NCBI GenBank assembly: GCA_016946835.1
Contig: JACVTC010000103.1
Location: 519,501 to 583,500 of the forward strand
Source of the DNA: Neocallimastix lanati (nom. inval.)
Taxonomy: Eukaryota; Neocallimastigomycota; Neocallimastigomycetes; Neocallimastigales; Neocallimastigaceae
Length of the DNA: 64,000 nt
Reading direction: 5' to 3'
The notes beneath the pieces are model-generated. The model had not been told where the DNA came from. It made no database searches and was given only the letters and a program-made list of their open reading frames with translations. The position numbers and the translations under genes were made by a program. This document shows positions 37,566 through 51,834 of the stretch, one piece after another. Each line of letters opens with the position of its first letter. The first letter of the stretch is position 1.

Positions 37566-40127
37566 CAATATTATTATTAAAGTATTCTACTTTATCTTGA
37601 TTATTTTGATTTTGATTTTGATTTTGACCCTCATTTTCTAGATTTTGATCTTGATTTTGACCTCCATTTTCAAGATTTTGATTTTGATTTTGAGAGTAGA
37701 CATAGGTAGCTTCAGGGATATAGTGATGAATGATAGACTGAATTTGATTCCTTTGATTGGTTTCGATATCGAGATCGTAGCTCATATTGAAATGATTTTT
37801 AAGGTAGAGACTGGTCCCTAAACAACGAATTTTACCTTTAGAAAGAATTAATTTACGATCTGCAAGAATATCAGCTTCATCCATATAATGTGTGGTAAGA
37901 AAGATAACTCTTCCCATTTTTTTCTTCAATAGCAGTTCCCAAATCTTTCGACGAGAAAGTGGGTCTAATCCAGTGGTAGGTTCATCCAAGAAAACGTATT
38001 TTGGATTGCCGATCAATGCCATACCAATACATAATTTACGTTTTTGTCCACCACTTAATTTGACGGCCTTCATTTCCTTTTGATGAAGAAGATCAATATC
38101 CTTCAAGACTTCATCGACATCTACTTTTATATTTTTTAATTCAGCATAGAAACGAATATGTTCCTCCACCGACAAATTTTCAAAAATAGTATTGTATTGG
38201 GCACAGACTCCAAAATCTTTGCGAATACGATTGGTATTCTTAGAAATACTTCTTTCATCAAAATAGACCTCTCCTTGAGAGGCTTTCAAAAGTCCAACCA
38301 TAATATTGATAAGGGTAGTTTTACCAGCACCATTATGACCTAATGAGTATTGAGAGGTAAAAAATATATACAATATGTATAAGAGTTAAGTAATTATAAT
38401 AATAATATATATATATGATATAATTTATAAAAAAATATATATATATATATATATGGAAAAAAAAATATATATATATATATATATGGAAAAAAAAAAAAAA
38501 TATATATATATATATATAAATAATAATAATAATTGAAATCTATATATTTTCAATTTAAAATTTATTTTTTAAAAGATTAAGCTTTATTTTATTTTATTTT
38601 TTTTTTTTTACCTAAAATTGAAAAAATTTCATTTTCATAAACCTTAAAACTGATATCATTCACCGCTAAAAATGATTTTTCATCATCACTAGAAGAAGAA
38701 GAAGAAGAAGTTGATTCATTATCTTTTAATGACTTATCCTTCTTTCTTGGAAAGATTTTATGAACATGATTCACCTCTACTCTACATTTTTCACCCTTTT
38801 GTGCATGGAAATCCTCCTGAATATCCTGTTCATAACTAATTTCAGAATTTTCCATGAGATGGCTCTTACCTCTCTTATAAAAAAGAGAAAGATATCTACC
38901 TTCCTCACTTGAAAATAGATTATCAAAAATGATGGCTAAGAGGAAACAGAGCACATTATTTAAAATCAAGGCAAAGAAGAAGTAACCTGCATCGGAATGG
39001 AGAAGTTTTCGGAAGGTCAAATTAATAAATTTATTTTCCATATCATCAATTTCATAGACAAGAGAACCAATAGCAATTTGACAGAGAAAAGGTGATAATA
39101 TTTTACGCACTATGATATTAAGGAAAGGAGTGATCATATTGGAACAGGAGAGGGCAACAATGACGATAGAAACGGTGGCTCCCGCTGTTTTATTCTTCTT
39201 GAATAGAGTACTGAAGATGAATGCCTGAGAACAGCAGCATAGCCCATAGAAGAATAAGGCTAAAAAGGTAATAACCACTTGTACATTAGCGAATGTCTTA
39301 GTAAAATAAAAAATACCGGTAACAAAGACAGAAATAATACATGAGAAAAAGATATAAATAACTAACCAAGAAAGCCAAAAAATGGTAGGATGAACTCCTG
39401 CCATTAGTAGACCATCCTTAATGCCTTCCTCTTTTTCCTTCACCAAATTAACGACAATGACAATGATAGGAATCATATAGATAATTGAAATATAATAGGC
39501 TAAATTACCACCATTATTTGTGTTTCTTCTATTACAAGCGGCTTTTCCTAATTTACCAATGTAATGTTGCATCTTCAATTGATCATCCTTTGTTCTTATC
39601 TGAAGGATACTTTCATCAATGGCAGCTTGCAATGGAGAAAAAGTAGATATATATAAATCAGCATCGGTTCTCCCATGTTCCTCACTTTGATATCTTCCTA
39701 AGGCATAATTCATCATCGACTCTCCTGATGGATCTGGGGCAGCCGTACTGTTCACACGAAGGGTATAATGTAAGTAGTCCTCACTTTCAAAGATAATTCC
39801 AGCAATTAAAAGATTATGATAATTATTATTAAATTCATTCATTTCATTCTGATGGTTAAATTGAACGAATTGAACGGGTGACTTTTGAAATATCTCATTA
39901 CTTTTTATTTTATTAATAATAGTTTCATCCTGATTGTTACCTGGTAATATATAACCAATGGTCGGTGTCGTTGAGGAGTAAGTATTTTTTAAGGCATCCA
40001 GATTAAATGCATAGTTAATATCAAATGTATCAGTGGGATCCGCTGCTGAATAGACTTTCGTTTGAGAAACATTATTAACAATATCTATTTTTTTTTAATT
40101 AAAATAAAGAATTTGAAAAACAAACAA

Positions 40128-40161
<34 letters not shown>

Positions 40162-40909
40162 TGGGGTGTGTATGTATATAAAAGATTATAAAAAATATAT
40201 AATTATTAAAAAAAAAAAGTTAAAATAATATTCAAATAAAAAAAATTTTTTTTTCTATTTTAAAACAATATAAATTTATTCTTTAAATATTAATATAGAA
40301 TTATATTTTACTTTTTATTTTATTCAAATATATATATATATATATATATTTTTTTCTTCTAAATTTATTTTATTTTATTTTACATTATTTTATTTTAAAT
40401 TTTTTTATTTTATTTTACTTTATTTTATTTTAAATTTTTTTTATTTTTTTTAAAGAAAATTCAATAGTATTATTAATTACATGATATAAAAGCCATTAAG
40501 ATTGGTAGAAAAATTTCAATAAAGGTGAGTTGTGGGGTATACTTTTTTAAAAGTAAATTTCTTTTAATGAGTGCTTTCAATTGATTACCGTAATATCCCT
40601 TTAATACATGAAGTATAAAATATTATTTATATTTTAATTATATATAAATATAAACAGATATATTATATATTATATTATATTATTATATATTATATAAAAT
40701 AATAAGATAATTAATATTAAATAATAAGATATATAATTAATATTAAGTAATAATAAAAAAAAATATAAATAAAACTATCTTTTAATTATTATTATTATTA
40801 TCATTTTTATTATTTTGGAAAGATAAATCATATAGATATGTAAATATAATATATAATGAATTATTATATATATATATAAAATAAAAGATGTATTTTCTTT
40901 AATTACCAT
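34546..40909 (-). CDS. Full-length ABCA-type ABC transporter
   Basis: Exons (minus): 40598-40481, 40084-38612 and 38339-34546, with GT..AG introns in phase 1; an initiating ATG-only exon at 40909-40907 (then GTAATT, phase 0) is my guess. About 1795 residues with it. Exon 1 has the ABCA N-terminal pattern (NQLKALIKRNLLLKKYTP, then the first membrane segment). Exon 2 holds a large extracytoplasmic loop and the rest of TMD1. NBD1: Walker A GHNGAGKTT spans the exon 2/3 junction (about residue 532), signature LSGGQKRKL (about 626), Walker B FLDEPTTGLDP. An Asn tract (about 790-817) encoded by (TTA)n follows. TMD2 starts near LIRSRLKIFVKDKGFAFF, with a second large loop. NBD2: GPNGAGKST (about 1505), LSGGTKRKL (about 1603), LLDEPSAGMDP. 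All motifs are intact, so it should be functional. ABCA proteins mostly move lipids; the substrate here is unknown. Confidence 0.9.
37484..37566. repeat. (TTA)n coding microsatellite (poly-Asn)
   Basis: A nearly uninterrupted trinucleotide array inside the ABCA gene, read as Asn on the minus strand between NBD1 and TMD2; a likely length-variable site. Confidence 0.9.
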
Positions 40910-42905
40910 GTTGTTACTTTGTTAATATTTGAATAATTTATTAATATTATTGATGATTACTATTGTTTTTATTATTGATAATTATTATTACTATTAATTA
41001 TTATAATTACTATTAATTATTATTATTATTTTGAATAATTTTTATTATTGATATTATAAATAAATTTTTTTTTTCTTTGAATATAAATATATTATTATAG
41101 TATATATTATATTTTTTTTTTTATTATATTTTATTCTTATGTATATATTATATACATATATATATATATATAAAAAAAGATTTTTTAATTTTTCAAAGCA
41201 ACTTAACCCCAGAGAATTTCATTTGTATTTATACTTTTTTATTTATTTATTTATTTATTTATTTTATTTTATTTTTTTATTTTAATTTTAATTTTATAGT
41301 TTCATTTAAATATATTACATATATTATATGTGATAATGTGATATATATATATATTAAATATATATTAAATAGATTAAGATATAATTATTTCTTATTATTA
41401 TTAGTATTTATTAATATATTAAATGGATACTGAAAAAAAAAAAAAAAATAAATAAAATTAAATAAAAATAAAATAAAATAAAAATTAGAATTCTTTATTT
41501 TTATCTTAATTTTTATATTTTTTTTTAATTTATTAATTTTTTAATAATACTTTGATAAACGAAATTTCTAATCAAGAAAAAAAGGAGAATGAAAGATGAA
41601 GAAACCAGTTTGGATAAACTTTAAATTATAATATTTTTTTTTTATTTTTTATTTTTATTATTTTATTAATTTATTATTTTATTATTATTTTACTTTTATT
41701 TTATTATTATTTTACTTTTATTTTATTTTTATTTTATTATTCTTTTATTATTCTTTTATTTTTATTATATTTTTATTTTATTATTCTTTTATCCTATTAT
41801 TCTTTTATTATTTTTAATTACTAAATTCTTATTTTTATTATCTTAAAAATGATTTTAAATTTTTTTTTAAATTAACTTTTTTTAAAATTTAATTAAAAAA
41901 AAAAAAATAATAATAAATAATAAAATAATAAAAGAATAAAATAAATAAATAAAAGAATAATAAAATAAATAAAAGAATAATAAAATAAATAAAAGAATAA
42001 TAAAATAAATAAAAGAATAGAATAAATAAAAGAATAAAATAATAATTGTAATAATTATAAATTTTTTAATTTTTGATTTGATTTGATTTGATTTTTATTT
42101 ATTTAGAAAAATAGAAATGAATTTAAATTAATTAAAAAAAAAAATTAAAAAAAAAAAAAAAACGCCATTCTAATAAATTGAAAAGAATAAGTTAAAAAAA
42201 AAATAAAAATAAAAAATAAAAATAAAAAATAAAATAAAAAATAAAAATAAAAAAAAAAATAAAAAAATGGAATGAAATCAAAAATTAAAATTGAAATAAA
42301 AAAAAAAAAAAACGCCATTTTATAATAGAAATGAAGTAAAAAAAAATAAAAATAAAACTATTTATTTTATGACTTTTTTTTATATTGTTTGACTTCTTTA
42401 ACTTTGATTAGTGTTGCTTCTACATTATTATAATTGTTTTCAATCTTTATTTGATAATATATATATATATATATAAATATTAAATTTAAAAGTATTTTAT
42501 ATCAGTATTAAAATCATTGTTTTTTTTTTTTTCTAAAAAAAAAATAATCAATTAATAAAATAAATTGTTATTATTAAAATAATGATAATAAAAATATTAT
42601 AGAATCATAGAATCAATTTTTAAAGTCCATTTAATTTTATTTTTCTTATTTTTATTTTTTATTATTTTTATTTTTCTTATTTTTATTTTATAATATTGAG
42701 AATAGAATAAAAATTTTTAATATTTTTTTTTTTTTTTTAGTTAATTCTTAGAATTCTATCATGAAATGAAAAAGAAAAAAAAAATTTTTTTATATTCAAA
42801 ATTTAAAAAAGTTTTTTTTTTTTTTTTTTAATCTTTTAACTTTTTTTAATTATTTAAAAATTATAAAATAAAATAATTAAAACAAAAATAAAAAATAAAA
42901 TTGAA
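40910..42905. other. AT-rich upstream region of the ABCA gene
   Basis: No gene seen. Arrays of TTTTATTA and AATAAAAG near 41640-41800 and 41920-42040. The word AACGCCATT, preceded by a long A run, occurs twice, near 42161 and 42312. Confidence 0.55.
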
Positions 42906-42913
42906 AAATTATA

Positions 42914-43136
42914 TTCAAATAGTCAATAATTATTCAAATAGTCAATAATTATTCAAATAGTCAATAATTATTCAAATAGTCAATAATTATTCAAATAGTC
43001 AATAATTATTCAAATAGTCAATAATTATTCAAATAGTCAATAATTATTCAAATAGTCAATAATTATTCAAATAGTCAATAATTATTCAAATAGTCAATAA
43101 TTATTCAAATAGTCAATAATTATTCAAATAGTCAAA
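42914..43136. repeat. 19-bp minisatellite, about 12 copies
   Basis: Head-to-tail units TCAAATAGTCAATAATTAT with essentially no divergence between copies, so recently expanded. It contains the only regular G and C residues in the surrounding kilobase. Confidence 0.9.
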
Positions 43137-43599
43137 TATAAATTTTATGAAAATGTTTTTTGAATAATTCAAAAAAGTAGACAGAATTAAAAGAATTAAA
43201 AAAAAAATAAAAAATAAAAAAATTTTTTTTTTTTAAAATTTCATTTTCATATGATTTAATTTTAAATTTTTTAAATTTTTTAAATTTTCTTAATTTTCTT
43301 ATTTTTCATATTTTCATATTTTCTTAATTATCCATATATTGTCAATAAAATAAAAATAAAATTAAAAATAAAAATAAAAATATTTAAATAGTCATATTTA
43401 TATTTAAATATATATATTTATATTAATTATTCCATCAATGAATAAATTTAGAGTCTAGTTTAATATATTTGTACATAAATTAAATTTAAATGTCAATCAT
43501 TTTTAAATTGATTTCAATTTGTTTCAGAAATAAATATAAATATAAAATTGGCATTTATCTATTTTATATTTATTTATTTATTTATTTTTATATTTACTT

Positions 43600-44430
43600 T
43601 ACCGAACTTTTTATTATTACTTAATCAATATTTAACTATTTAATTAATTATTCATTCATTCATTTATTATTTATTAATCAATACTCTTTTTTTATTATTT
43701 ATTATTCAATTATTTATTATTTATTAATCAATACTCTGTTTTTATTATTTATTATTTATTTATTTATTATCTTTTATTTATTATTTATTATTTATTATTT
43801 ATTAATAAATACTCTTTTTATTATTTATTATTTATTATTTATTATTCAATTATTTGTTATTTATTATTTATTATTTATTATTTATTATTAATTATTAATT
43901 ATTTATTATTTATTATTTATTATTATTTATTATTTATTATTTATTATTTATTATTTATTATTTATTATTTATTATTTATTATTAATTATTAATTATTTAT
44001 TATTATTTATTATTTATTATTTATTATTAATTATTAATTATTTATTATTTATTATTTATTATTATTTATTATTTATTATTTATTATTATTTATTATTTAT
44101 TATTTATTATTTATTATTTATTATTTATTATTTATTATTAATTATTAATTATTTATTATTTATTATTTATTATTATTTATTATTTATTATTTATTATTAT
44201 TTATTATTTATTATTTATTATTTAATTATTTATTATTTAATTATTTATTATTTAATTATTTATTATTTATTATTTATTATTTATTATTTATTATTTATTA
44301 TTTATTATTTATTATTCAATTATTTATTATTTAATTATTTATTATTCCATTATTTATTATTCAATTATATATTAATAAATACACCTTTTATTATTTATTA
44401 TTCCATCTTTATTATTCAATTATTTATTTT
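43600..44430. repeat. Large TTATTATTTA low-complexity array
   Basis: About 800 bp built from TTATTATTTA-type words with interspersed TATTAATCAATACTC and TATTCAATTA words. The same phrase occurs in the array at 16430-16500 and, as reverse complement, near 56060. Confidence 0.85.
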
Positions 44431-45130
44431 AATAGAATTCCTTTATCTCCTTCAATTTTGTATAAAAAAGTTTATTTCGTATTACCAAATATAAGAAAAT
44501 TTTAAAATTTTTTTTTTTTATTGGAATGAAAAGTTTAAAAAATATATAGAGGATAAAATAAAAATAAAATAAAAATAAAAGTATATAAAAAAAATAAAAG
44601 TATATAAAAAAAATAAAATAAAATAATAAATAAATGAATAAAGTAAAAAGATAATGTATATATATTAATATTAAATTTAAATGAAGATATAAATAAAGAT
44701 AAGAAAGAAAAAAAGAAGTGGAGTTAACTTAAAAAAAATATTTCAATTTTCATTTCATTTTATTTTTTTAAATATAGATGTTCTCGATATTCATTTATAT
44801 ATATATATATTTTTTTAAAAAGTTAAAACTCTTTTTTAATTATATGAATTTTATGTATATTTCTTTATATATATATATATTTTTTTTATTATTATAATTA
44901 TTATTTTATTTCATTATATTCAATTACTCTTATTATTTTATAATAATTTATTCTTTATGATATATATATATATATATATATATATTATTTTAATTTATTT
45001 AAATTATTTTCCACTTTTTTTTTCTTTTTGTATTCTTAAATGGTTGGATATATTATTAAAAATGACATTTTATTAATTTAATTTACTAATAATATAAAAA
45101 GGATTAGATTTTCTATTCAAGATATTCAAC

Positions 45131-45161
<31 letters not shown>

Positions 45162-45939
45162 AAAAAGTGTTAATTATTTTTTTTTCATTAATGAATGTTC
45201 CATACCCTTGACTCAGAGGAGTTTTTCAACTCATTTATACTTGAGGTTCACGATAAAATAAATCACAAATGTTTTTATTATTATTATAATTATTTATTAT
45301 CATTATTTATTATTATTATTATTATATTATTTAATTTTTTTATTGTTATTAATTATTTATTATTATTTATTATTTATAATTTATAATTAATATTACTGTT
45401 ATTAATAGTAATAGTAATAATAGTATTATTAGTTAGTATATTCATTTTTAATTTTTTAAGTAGTTATTAAATAATAATAATAATAATGTAGTTATAATCT
45501 ATTGATAGAAGGATGATGATATATTTCACCTTTTTTTTATTTATTCATTGTGGAGTATTACAAAGAAAAATTCATTTCAAAAAAAAAAAAAAAAAAAAAA
45601 AAATAGATAAATAATAAAAATAAATAAAGATAAATTTTTAATGAATTAATAAGTCTTTATTTTAATATTAAGGTATTTTATTTAATAATTGGGATAATAA
45701 TAAACTAAGTAATATTAATTATTAATTGGTAATAAAAAAGATGGATAATATTCTATAATGAATATATCTAGATTCTTACAATTGTTTCTATCCATTTTTT
45801 TTTATTTTTTTTTTAAATTTCTAATACTCTTTTACATCTTTTACAGAGCCAAATATTATTATTTAATATTTATATTTGGAAAAAAAAAATTTTTTTTTTT
45901 ATTGTATTAGTTATCTCTTCTTTTAAAACCAAAATAAAA

Positions 45940-45995
<56 letters not shown>

Positions 45996-46248
45996 TGGGT
46001 GATAATTTCAGTGTTATTATTATATTTGATAACATCTTTTTTTATTGTCAATTATTCTAATAAAACTTTATAAGTTGATTTCTTTTTATTTTTGAATATA
46101 GAAAAGGAAGTAGTGTAAAAAAAAAAATCCTTTTTATTATGTAACTTAAGAATCTAGTTACAACATAGGTTCTAGTTATACATACTTGATAAACATTTTT
46201 AGGAACAATAATAAAATATGTCATTTATAAATATCTTTTCAGAGTTTG

Positions 46249-46305
<57 letters not shown>

Positions 46306-46990
46306 GCTTGGAATAAGGATTGAAGAATGATTAAATTTGTACAACCTTTGAAAATATCATAAAGCTTTCATTTTTTTTTTTTTTGTTTTATTTTATAATA
46401 ATATTTTGATTCATTAGGAAATTTCATCCACCTTTTTTTTTTTTTAATATTATTATTTTAGAAGGTAGTTGTTTATTTATATTTTTACTTATTTGAGATT
46501 TAATTGAATTATATTCAAGACATATAATTCCAATTTCTTGAGAAATTTCATCAAATATAAGTTATGTTTTTTTTTTTTTTTTTCGTCTTTACATTAAAAG
46601 GAATTGAACTCTTTTTTTTATTTCTCATTTAATCTTTAATTTTATGTTTTTATTATTAATAAAAGAAGCTTCAAATATTTTTTTTTTTTTTTTTTTTTTG
46701 AGATGAAAATGTAAACTTTCATATTTTTTGATTTCATTCTTATCATTTAAAATAAATGAAAGATTTACATTTATTTAGTGTTTTTTATATATTTAGTATA
46801 TTTGTACCCTTTTGAATAGTCCTTCCTTTATAGATGTAAAGACTAACTTTATACAAATAGATGACGTTTATTCCATCTACAAACTATATATTTATTGATT
46901 GCAAAATATTTTAAAGATATAATCATCCATCTTCGATCATTAATATTTCGATGATGAGAAAATTCATATATATATAATTTTTTTTTAGAA
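44431..46990. other. AT-rich intergenic DNA, no credible gene
   Basis: Contains an A run near 45131-45159 and a T run near 45942-45993. The frame 45195-45386 begins with a mixed-composition stretch of about 25 codons (MFHTLDSEEFFNSF) and then turns into low complexity. It could be a small coding relic but is not supported. Confidence 0.5.
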
Positions 46991-47734
46991 ATTTGAATTT
47001 TAGGGGGAAGATAGGCAAAATAAAATAAAGTACTTAAAATATTAAAAGAAAGTTGCTTAACTGATTGTTGATTATTTTTTTTTTAAAAAAAATAATGATA
47101 TTTATCTTGGAAATGAATAAAATAGTTTAATAGTGAATATTAAAAAAAAAATAATCAATAAGAAGAAATTAATTGAAATATGGAATCTTAATCAATGATG
47201 AAACAATTTATATTATTTATTTATAAGTTTTTAAATGACTAGAATAATATAATTGATTATTGATGCAATCCATTTTTAATACCCCCAAGATGATGATTTA
47301 TCAAATACACCAATATATAATTAAGTAATTTTATTGTAATAGTTATCGCTAAAAAACTACAAATTGAGATGGTATAATATCACCCTTCAAGAGAAAGGTT
47401 TCCATCATACAAATGGTATATATACACCATATATTATAATAAATGTCTTTAAATACATCTAATATTAATGGCGTAATTAATATTAAAATTCTTAGTTTTA
47501 AGGGGAAATTATTAGAATTACAAATAGATTTAAGAAATTATTTTAGCAATATTTAAATTGAATTAATGAATTAACATAATGTAAAATTATTGTATTTATG
47601 AAAAATTAAAAGGTTAATTTCGAAAAGAAATAATTTATAGTTTAATAATATCAAGGGTATAATATTAGAGAATAGAATAATTTTTATATACACATATTCA
47701 CCAGTAAACCGATTTTATAATTAATGAAATAATT

Positions 47735-47945
47735 AGATTTAAGGGGGAATATTAGAATATGTAAAATCTATGAAATAAATGTCCAATGTATTTATAATGT
47801 ATTGAAATGTATTATATTAAATAAATAAGCCACGTATTATTCATATAAACTTTTAGAATTATTACTTTGAGTAATTCTTTTGAGTAACTCTCTATCATAA
47901 AATATATTAATAAAGTTGATATAAACCACATAACCAAAACTCAAG
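47735..47945 (+). mobile_element. Probable LTR fossil, Ty1/copia-like
   Basis: A purine tract AAGGGGGAA near 47742 is followed by TATTAGAATATG, the arrangement of a polypurine tract and LTR start in copia elements. The stretch to about 47925, including GAGTAACTCTCTATCATAAA, resembles 51835-52010. Old and decayed; no coding region remains. A weaker similar tract lies near 47500. Confidence 0.3.
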
Positions 47946-48586
47946 ACACCTAACAAAATAAATTTAAATATGTTAATAATTATAACTATTTAATAAAATT
48001 TAATTATAAAGTTATATTTTCATCATTTTTTTTTTTTATTAAAACAATATCAAATAATAATTTAGAAATACTTGTAATAATAAAAGTAATATTGAATTGA
48101 AATAATAATCATAATAATAATAAAAAATAAAATTTTTAAAGAAAAAATTATTTAATTTTAAAAGCTTTTTTCACTTTGTAAATTTTTTATTATATAATTT
48201 ATACTTAAATTTATGGTTTTATTAGCTCTAATAAAAAAAACCATAAAATTAAAATATATAATAAAATAGTTAAAAATTAAGAAAAAAAAAATTTATTTTA
48301 TTTAATTTCTTGGTTTTTGGTTCAGATTAAATTTTAATTTTATAATTTTTATTTATTAAAAAAAAAAAAAAATAGTATATATATATATACATATTTTTTT
48401 CAAATAAAATAATAAAATAAAATAATAATAAATCAAAAAATTATATAATAAATATATATATATATATAACATTTGAACAAAAATAATTAAATATTAAACT
48501 ATTTGAAATATTTATTTCATTTATTTTATTTATTTATTTATTTTTTTATTTATTTTTATTTATTTATATATTTCCTATTTTAACAA

Positions 48587-49941
48587 ATGAGTTCGGATTT
48601 TTTGAAAACATCTGAATTTGATAATATTTACAATAATCTTCCTGAAACTGGAACTTCTACAGGAGATTTTGCATATTATACGGCAAATCCTGAATTTCAA
48701 AAACTTTTTCATTCCCATTTCGAAAGAATAAGTATTATTAATTGTCATCATTTTAAAGAAGAAGAAGAAGAAAAAGAAGAAGAAGAAGAAGAAGAAGAAA
48801 AAGAAGAGAAGGAGAAAGATAAAAAAAATTCAGAAAAAAAAAACCAGAAAAAAAAAACATTTTTACCAGAATTATTCGCCTATGAAAAATTTAGTGGCCC
48901 CGCCGCTTTAGAATTAGCTCAGTCAGGAAAAAAAGTAGCTGTTTTGATTTTTGCAGACTCCACCAATGTTGGAGGGATCTATATGACAGGTTATAGTCCT
49001 GCAGGGACTCAAGAGGAACACAACGTACTTATGGCACCTGAAATTTATGGCTTTCTTGGAAATAGGTTTGGCGTACATGATATTGGGGGCAATGGTGATG
49101 GAATTTACAATGCAAATCAAAAACGTTACAGCCTGAATAAAGAGGATTATGAAAATCCAGAAGTGATCAATCCTGCCTACGGATACATCTTAACAAACTT
49201 ATTAATGACTCATGAAGTTCAACAGAGAATGAGTATGAAGAAATTACCGAAGGAATCGGTGGTGGAAGTATCCTACGCTTTTCTTTCCATGCCAAGTTTT
49301 GCTACGGGGGTCAGTGGAGATCCAATCGGTGCGATGTTAATAGGACAACGAGAAGAAAAAGATGGTAATAAAATATATGAAGATATAAAAAGAGCTCATT
49401 CTCTCCTGCAGCAGAGTGACCATGATGAGAGCATAAAAAAAACATTGTTTTAGCGATGAGACGACACTAAAAGCAGGAAAACTGGCCATTTTTTGTTCAG
49501 AAAAGAAACTCCAAGATTTTGCAGAACAATATATCGGTGATATTATTGCCGTAATCATTAAAGCCCATATTATTCTGGCAAATGAAGAAAAAAAAAGAAG
49601 CTCATAAAAAATTACAGAAGGAGCTAAAGTTTGAAGATTTTAAATCATTTAAAAAAGAGGTAACAACTATCTTAGAGGAGGCCCAAAAAAATTATGAAGC
49701 CTGCCTATTAGAAAAATTCACGAATTTAATCAAAGGTACAGAAAGAGCTGGAGCGGATACTCTAATTCTTGGAAAAATCGGATGTGGTGCCTTTTTGAAC
49801 AATGAAAATGAGATTTCTAAATTCATGGGTAAAGCAATAGCTAAAAGTAAATATATAAAGTATATTTACTTTGCAGGACTTCAAAAAAATGATCCTTTCA
49901 TTACAAAAGTAAAAGAGGCAATGAAAAATGAAGAAATCTAA
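48587..49941 (+). CDS. PARG-type macrodomain (ADP-ribose glycohydrolase-like), frame changed twice
   Basis: The open frame starts at ATG 48587 and changes frame near 49440 and again near 49595; both sites are A runs and each reads as one extra A. The last part, 49582-49941, continues the domain. Family hallmarks: an FADSTNVGG stretch, the catalytic-loop words TQEE and LMAPEIYGFLG (PARG has QEE and L.NPEL), and near the end IGCGAFLNN, matching the GCGAF of PARG. The third Gly of the usual GGG is Ile here. A Glu/Lys low-complexity run (about residues 59-90) sits inside the domain. PARG-type enzymes remove poly(ADP-ribose) from proteins; eukaryotic and bacterial forms exist, and the neighbours give no clue. 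Either an assembly homopolymer error or a young pseudogene. Confidence 0.7.
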
Positions 49942-49944
49942 AAG

Positions 49945-50027
49945 GTAATTAAAAAAAAAAATATAGGCATTAAAGATATTAAAAAATATAATAATATAAA
50001 TTTATTACAAATTGTAAAAAAATTTTT

Positions 50028-50061
<34 letters not shown>

Positions 50062-50115
50062 TTAAGCTAAATATATTAAAATTTTAAAAATAATTAATAT
50101 AATAAGAGAAGATTC

Positions 50116-50148
<33 letters not shown>

Positions 50149-50828
50149 CCGAAAGTATTGTAAATATCAAAACAATTTTTTTTTTCAGTGATCTATGTAA
50201 CATCCTTTAGTATTAATTTTTTTTTCTCCATATTAAACAGCTATATGCTCAATAATATTTTCAAAATTATTAAATTATATTAACCAATTTTAATGAATAA
50301 AAAAATTAATTAAAAAAGGATTTTAAGAATTATATATAAAAATAATTTAAATAAATTATTGATAATTCAACAAAGCATTATATAAACGTTTAATATAAAT
50401 TCACTTTTTTTATCAATAATAAATTATAGAATATACACATCATCATGAGCATTGAATAATATGTATTTAAATAGGGTATTTTATTACAATAATCATTATT
50501 TTAATTATCACTTGGAATAGAAAAATTATAGTACTTTTAATTATATATTAGATTTTATTTATTAATTCATAAAAAAAATATTTTATAAGATAAATTTATG
50601 ATATAAAAAAAAAAGGGCTCTTTAAAAAAATATTTAACGCAAATAAATTAAATAAATTATTTACAACAAATATAAAAAAAATAAAATAAATAATTAAATA
50701 ATTATATTAAAATTATTATCTTCTAAAAATTAACATTTTAAAACAAAGAATTAACATAACAAAATTTAAAATCGATATATAGTTAATTTTTTTATTTAAG
50801 CAATTAAATAATTCTATTTACCAAAAAA

Positions 50829-50878
<50 letters not shown>

Positions 50879-51830
50879 TTATTATATATATTTTAATTAG
50901 TATTTATAATTAATTTATATTGAGATTCATAAATTGAACTTGGTTCAATCTTCCTAATTAATAAATATAATATCAAAATTAAAAAAAATTATTTATTATT
51001 ATTCCATAAATTATCTATTAATGTTAAAATTGTAATCCTTTATAAATTCCAAAAATATAAAAATTTGATAGTTTCAAATATAAATTTTATTAATATATAT
51101 GTAAAAAAAATATATATACATATATTACTATGAAAAAAAATTTTTTTTTTTTTTAAATTATTTTATTTTAATAATGAATAAAGATTTTAAATAAAATTTT
51201 ATAATAAATATTGTTTTTTTTTTTCGGATATTTTTTTTTTATTTTTATTTTTTTGGTACTAATCTTATTGTTAATAAGTAAAATAATATTTTTTATTGCA
51301 TATTTCACATTATTTCATATAGTTATTATTTTCAAATTTATTTTATATTATCTTTGCATAGATTAAATATGCAATAAAAAGAATCAATAAAATGATTTTA
51401 GATTTATAAAAAAATATAAAATAAACAAATAATAATGATATTAATAATACTTATTTAATTACTATTATTATTTCTATTTAAATATATATATGAAAAAGAA
51501 TAAAAAAAGAAATTTTCTTTTTTATTTTTTTAAAAAAAAACAATTATATATTTTATATAAAAAAAAGAGAAATAAAGTAAATTTATTGTAATTTCTTTTT
51601 ATTCATACTTTTAATAAACTTTTTTTTCTATTTTAAAGTCGAAAAAAAAATTATATATATATATATATATATATTTTATTTTTATTTTGAATATATATAT
51701 ATAAATTATTATAATTATTATTATTTTTATTGAATATTTTTTTAAATTATTAAATTCAAATTATTTCTAATGAAAAAATGAAAATTGAAAAGATAATATT
51801 AATTAAAAAATGAAATATATATTAATATAT
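49945..51830. other. AT-rich intergenic DNA, no gene seen
   Basis: A run of about 45 near 50829-50875, A run at 50119-50143, T run near 50031-50059; TA microsatellites. No coding signal. Confidence 0.65.
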
Positions 51831-51834
51831 ATGC

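Noticed and set aside
42914-43136. CRISPR-like array
   Set aside because: Direct head-to-tail 19-bp units without spacers in a eukaryote-like genome; a minisatellite.
45195-45386. Small plus-strand ORF starting MFHTLDSEEFFNSF
   Set aside because: Only about 25 codons look protein-like, then low complexity; no neighbour or motif supports it.
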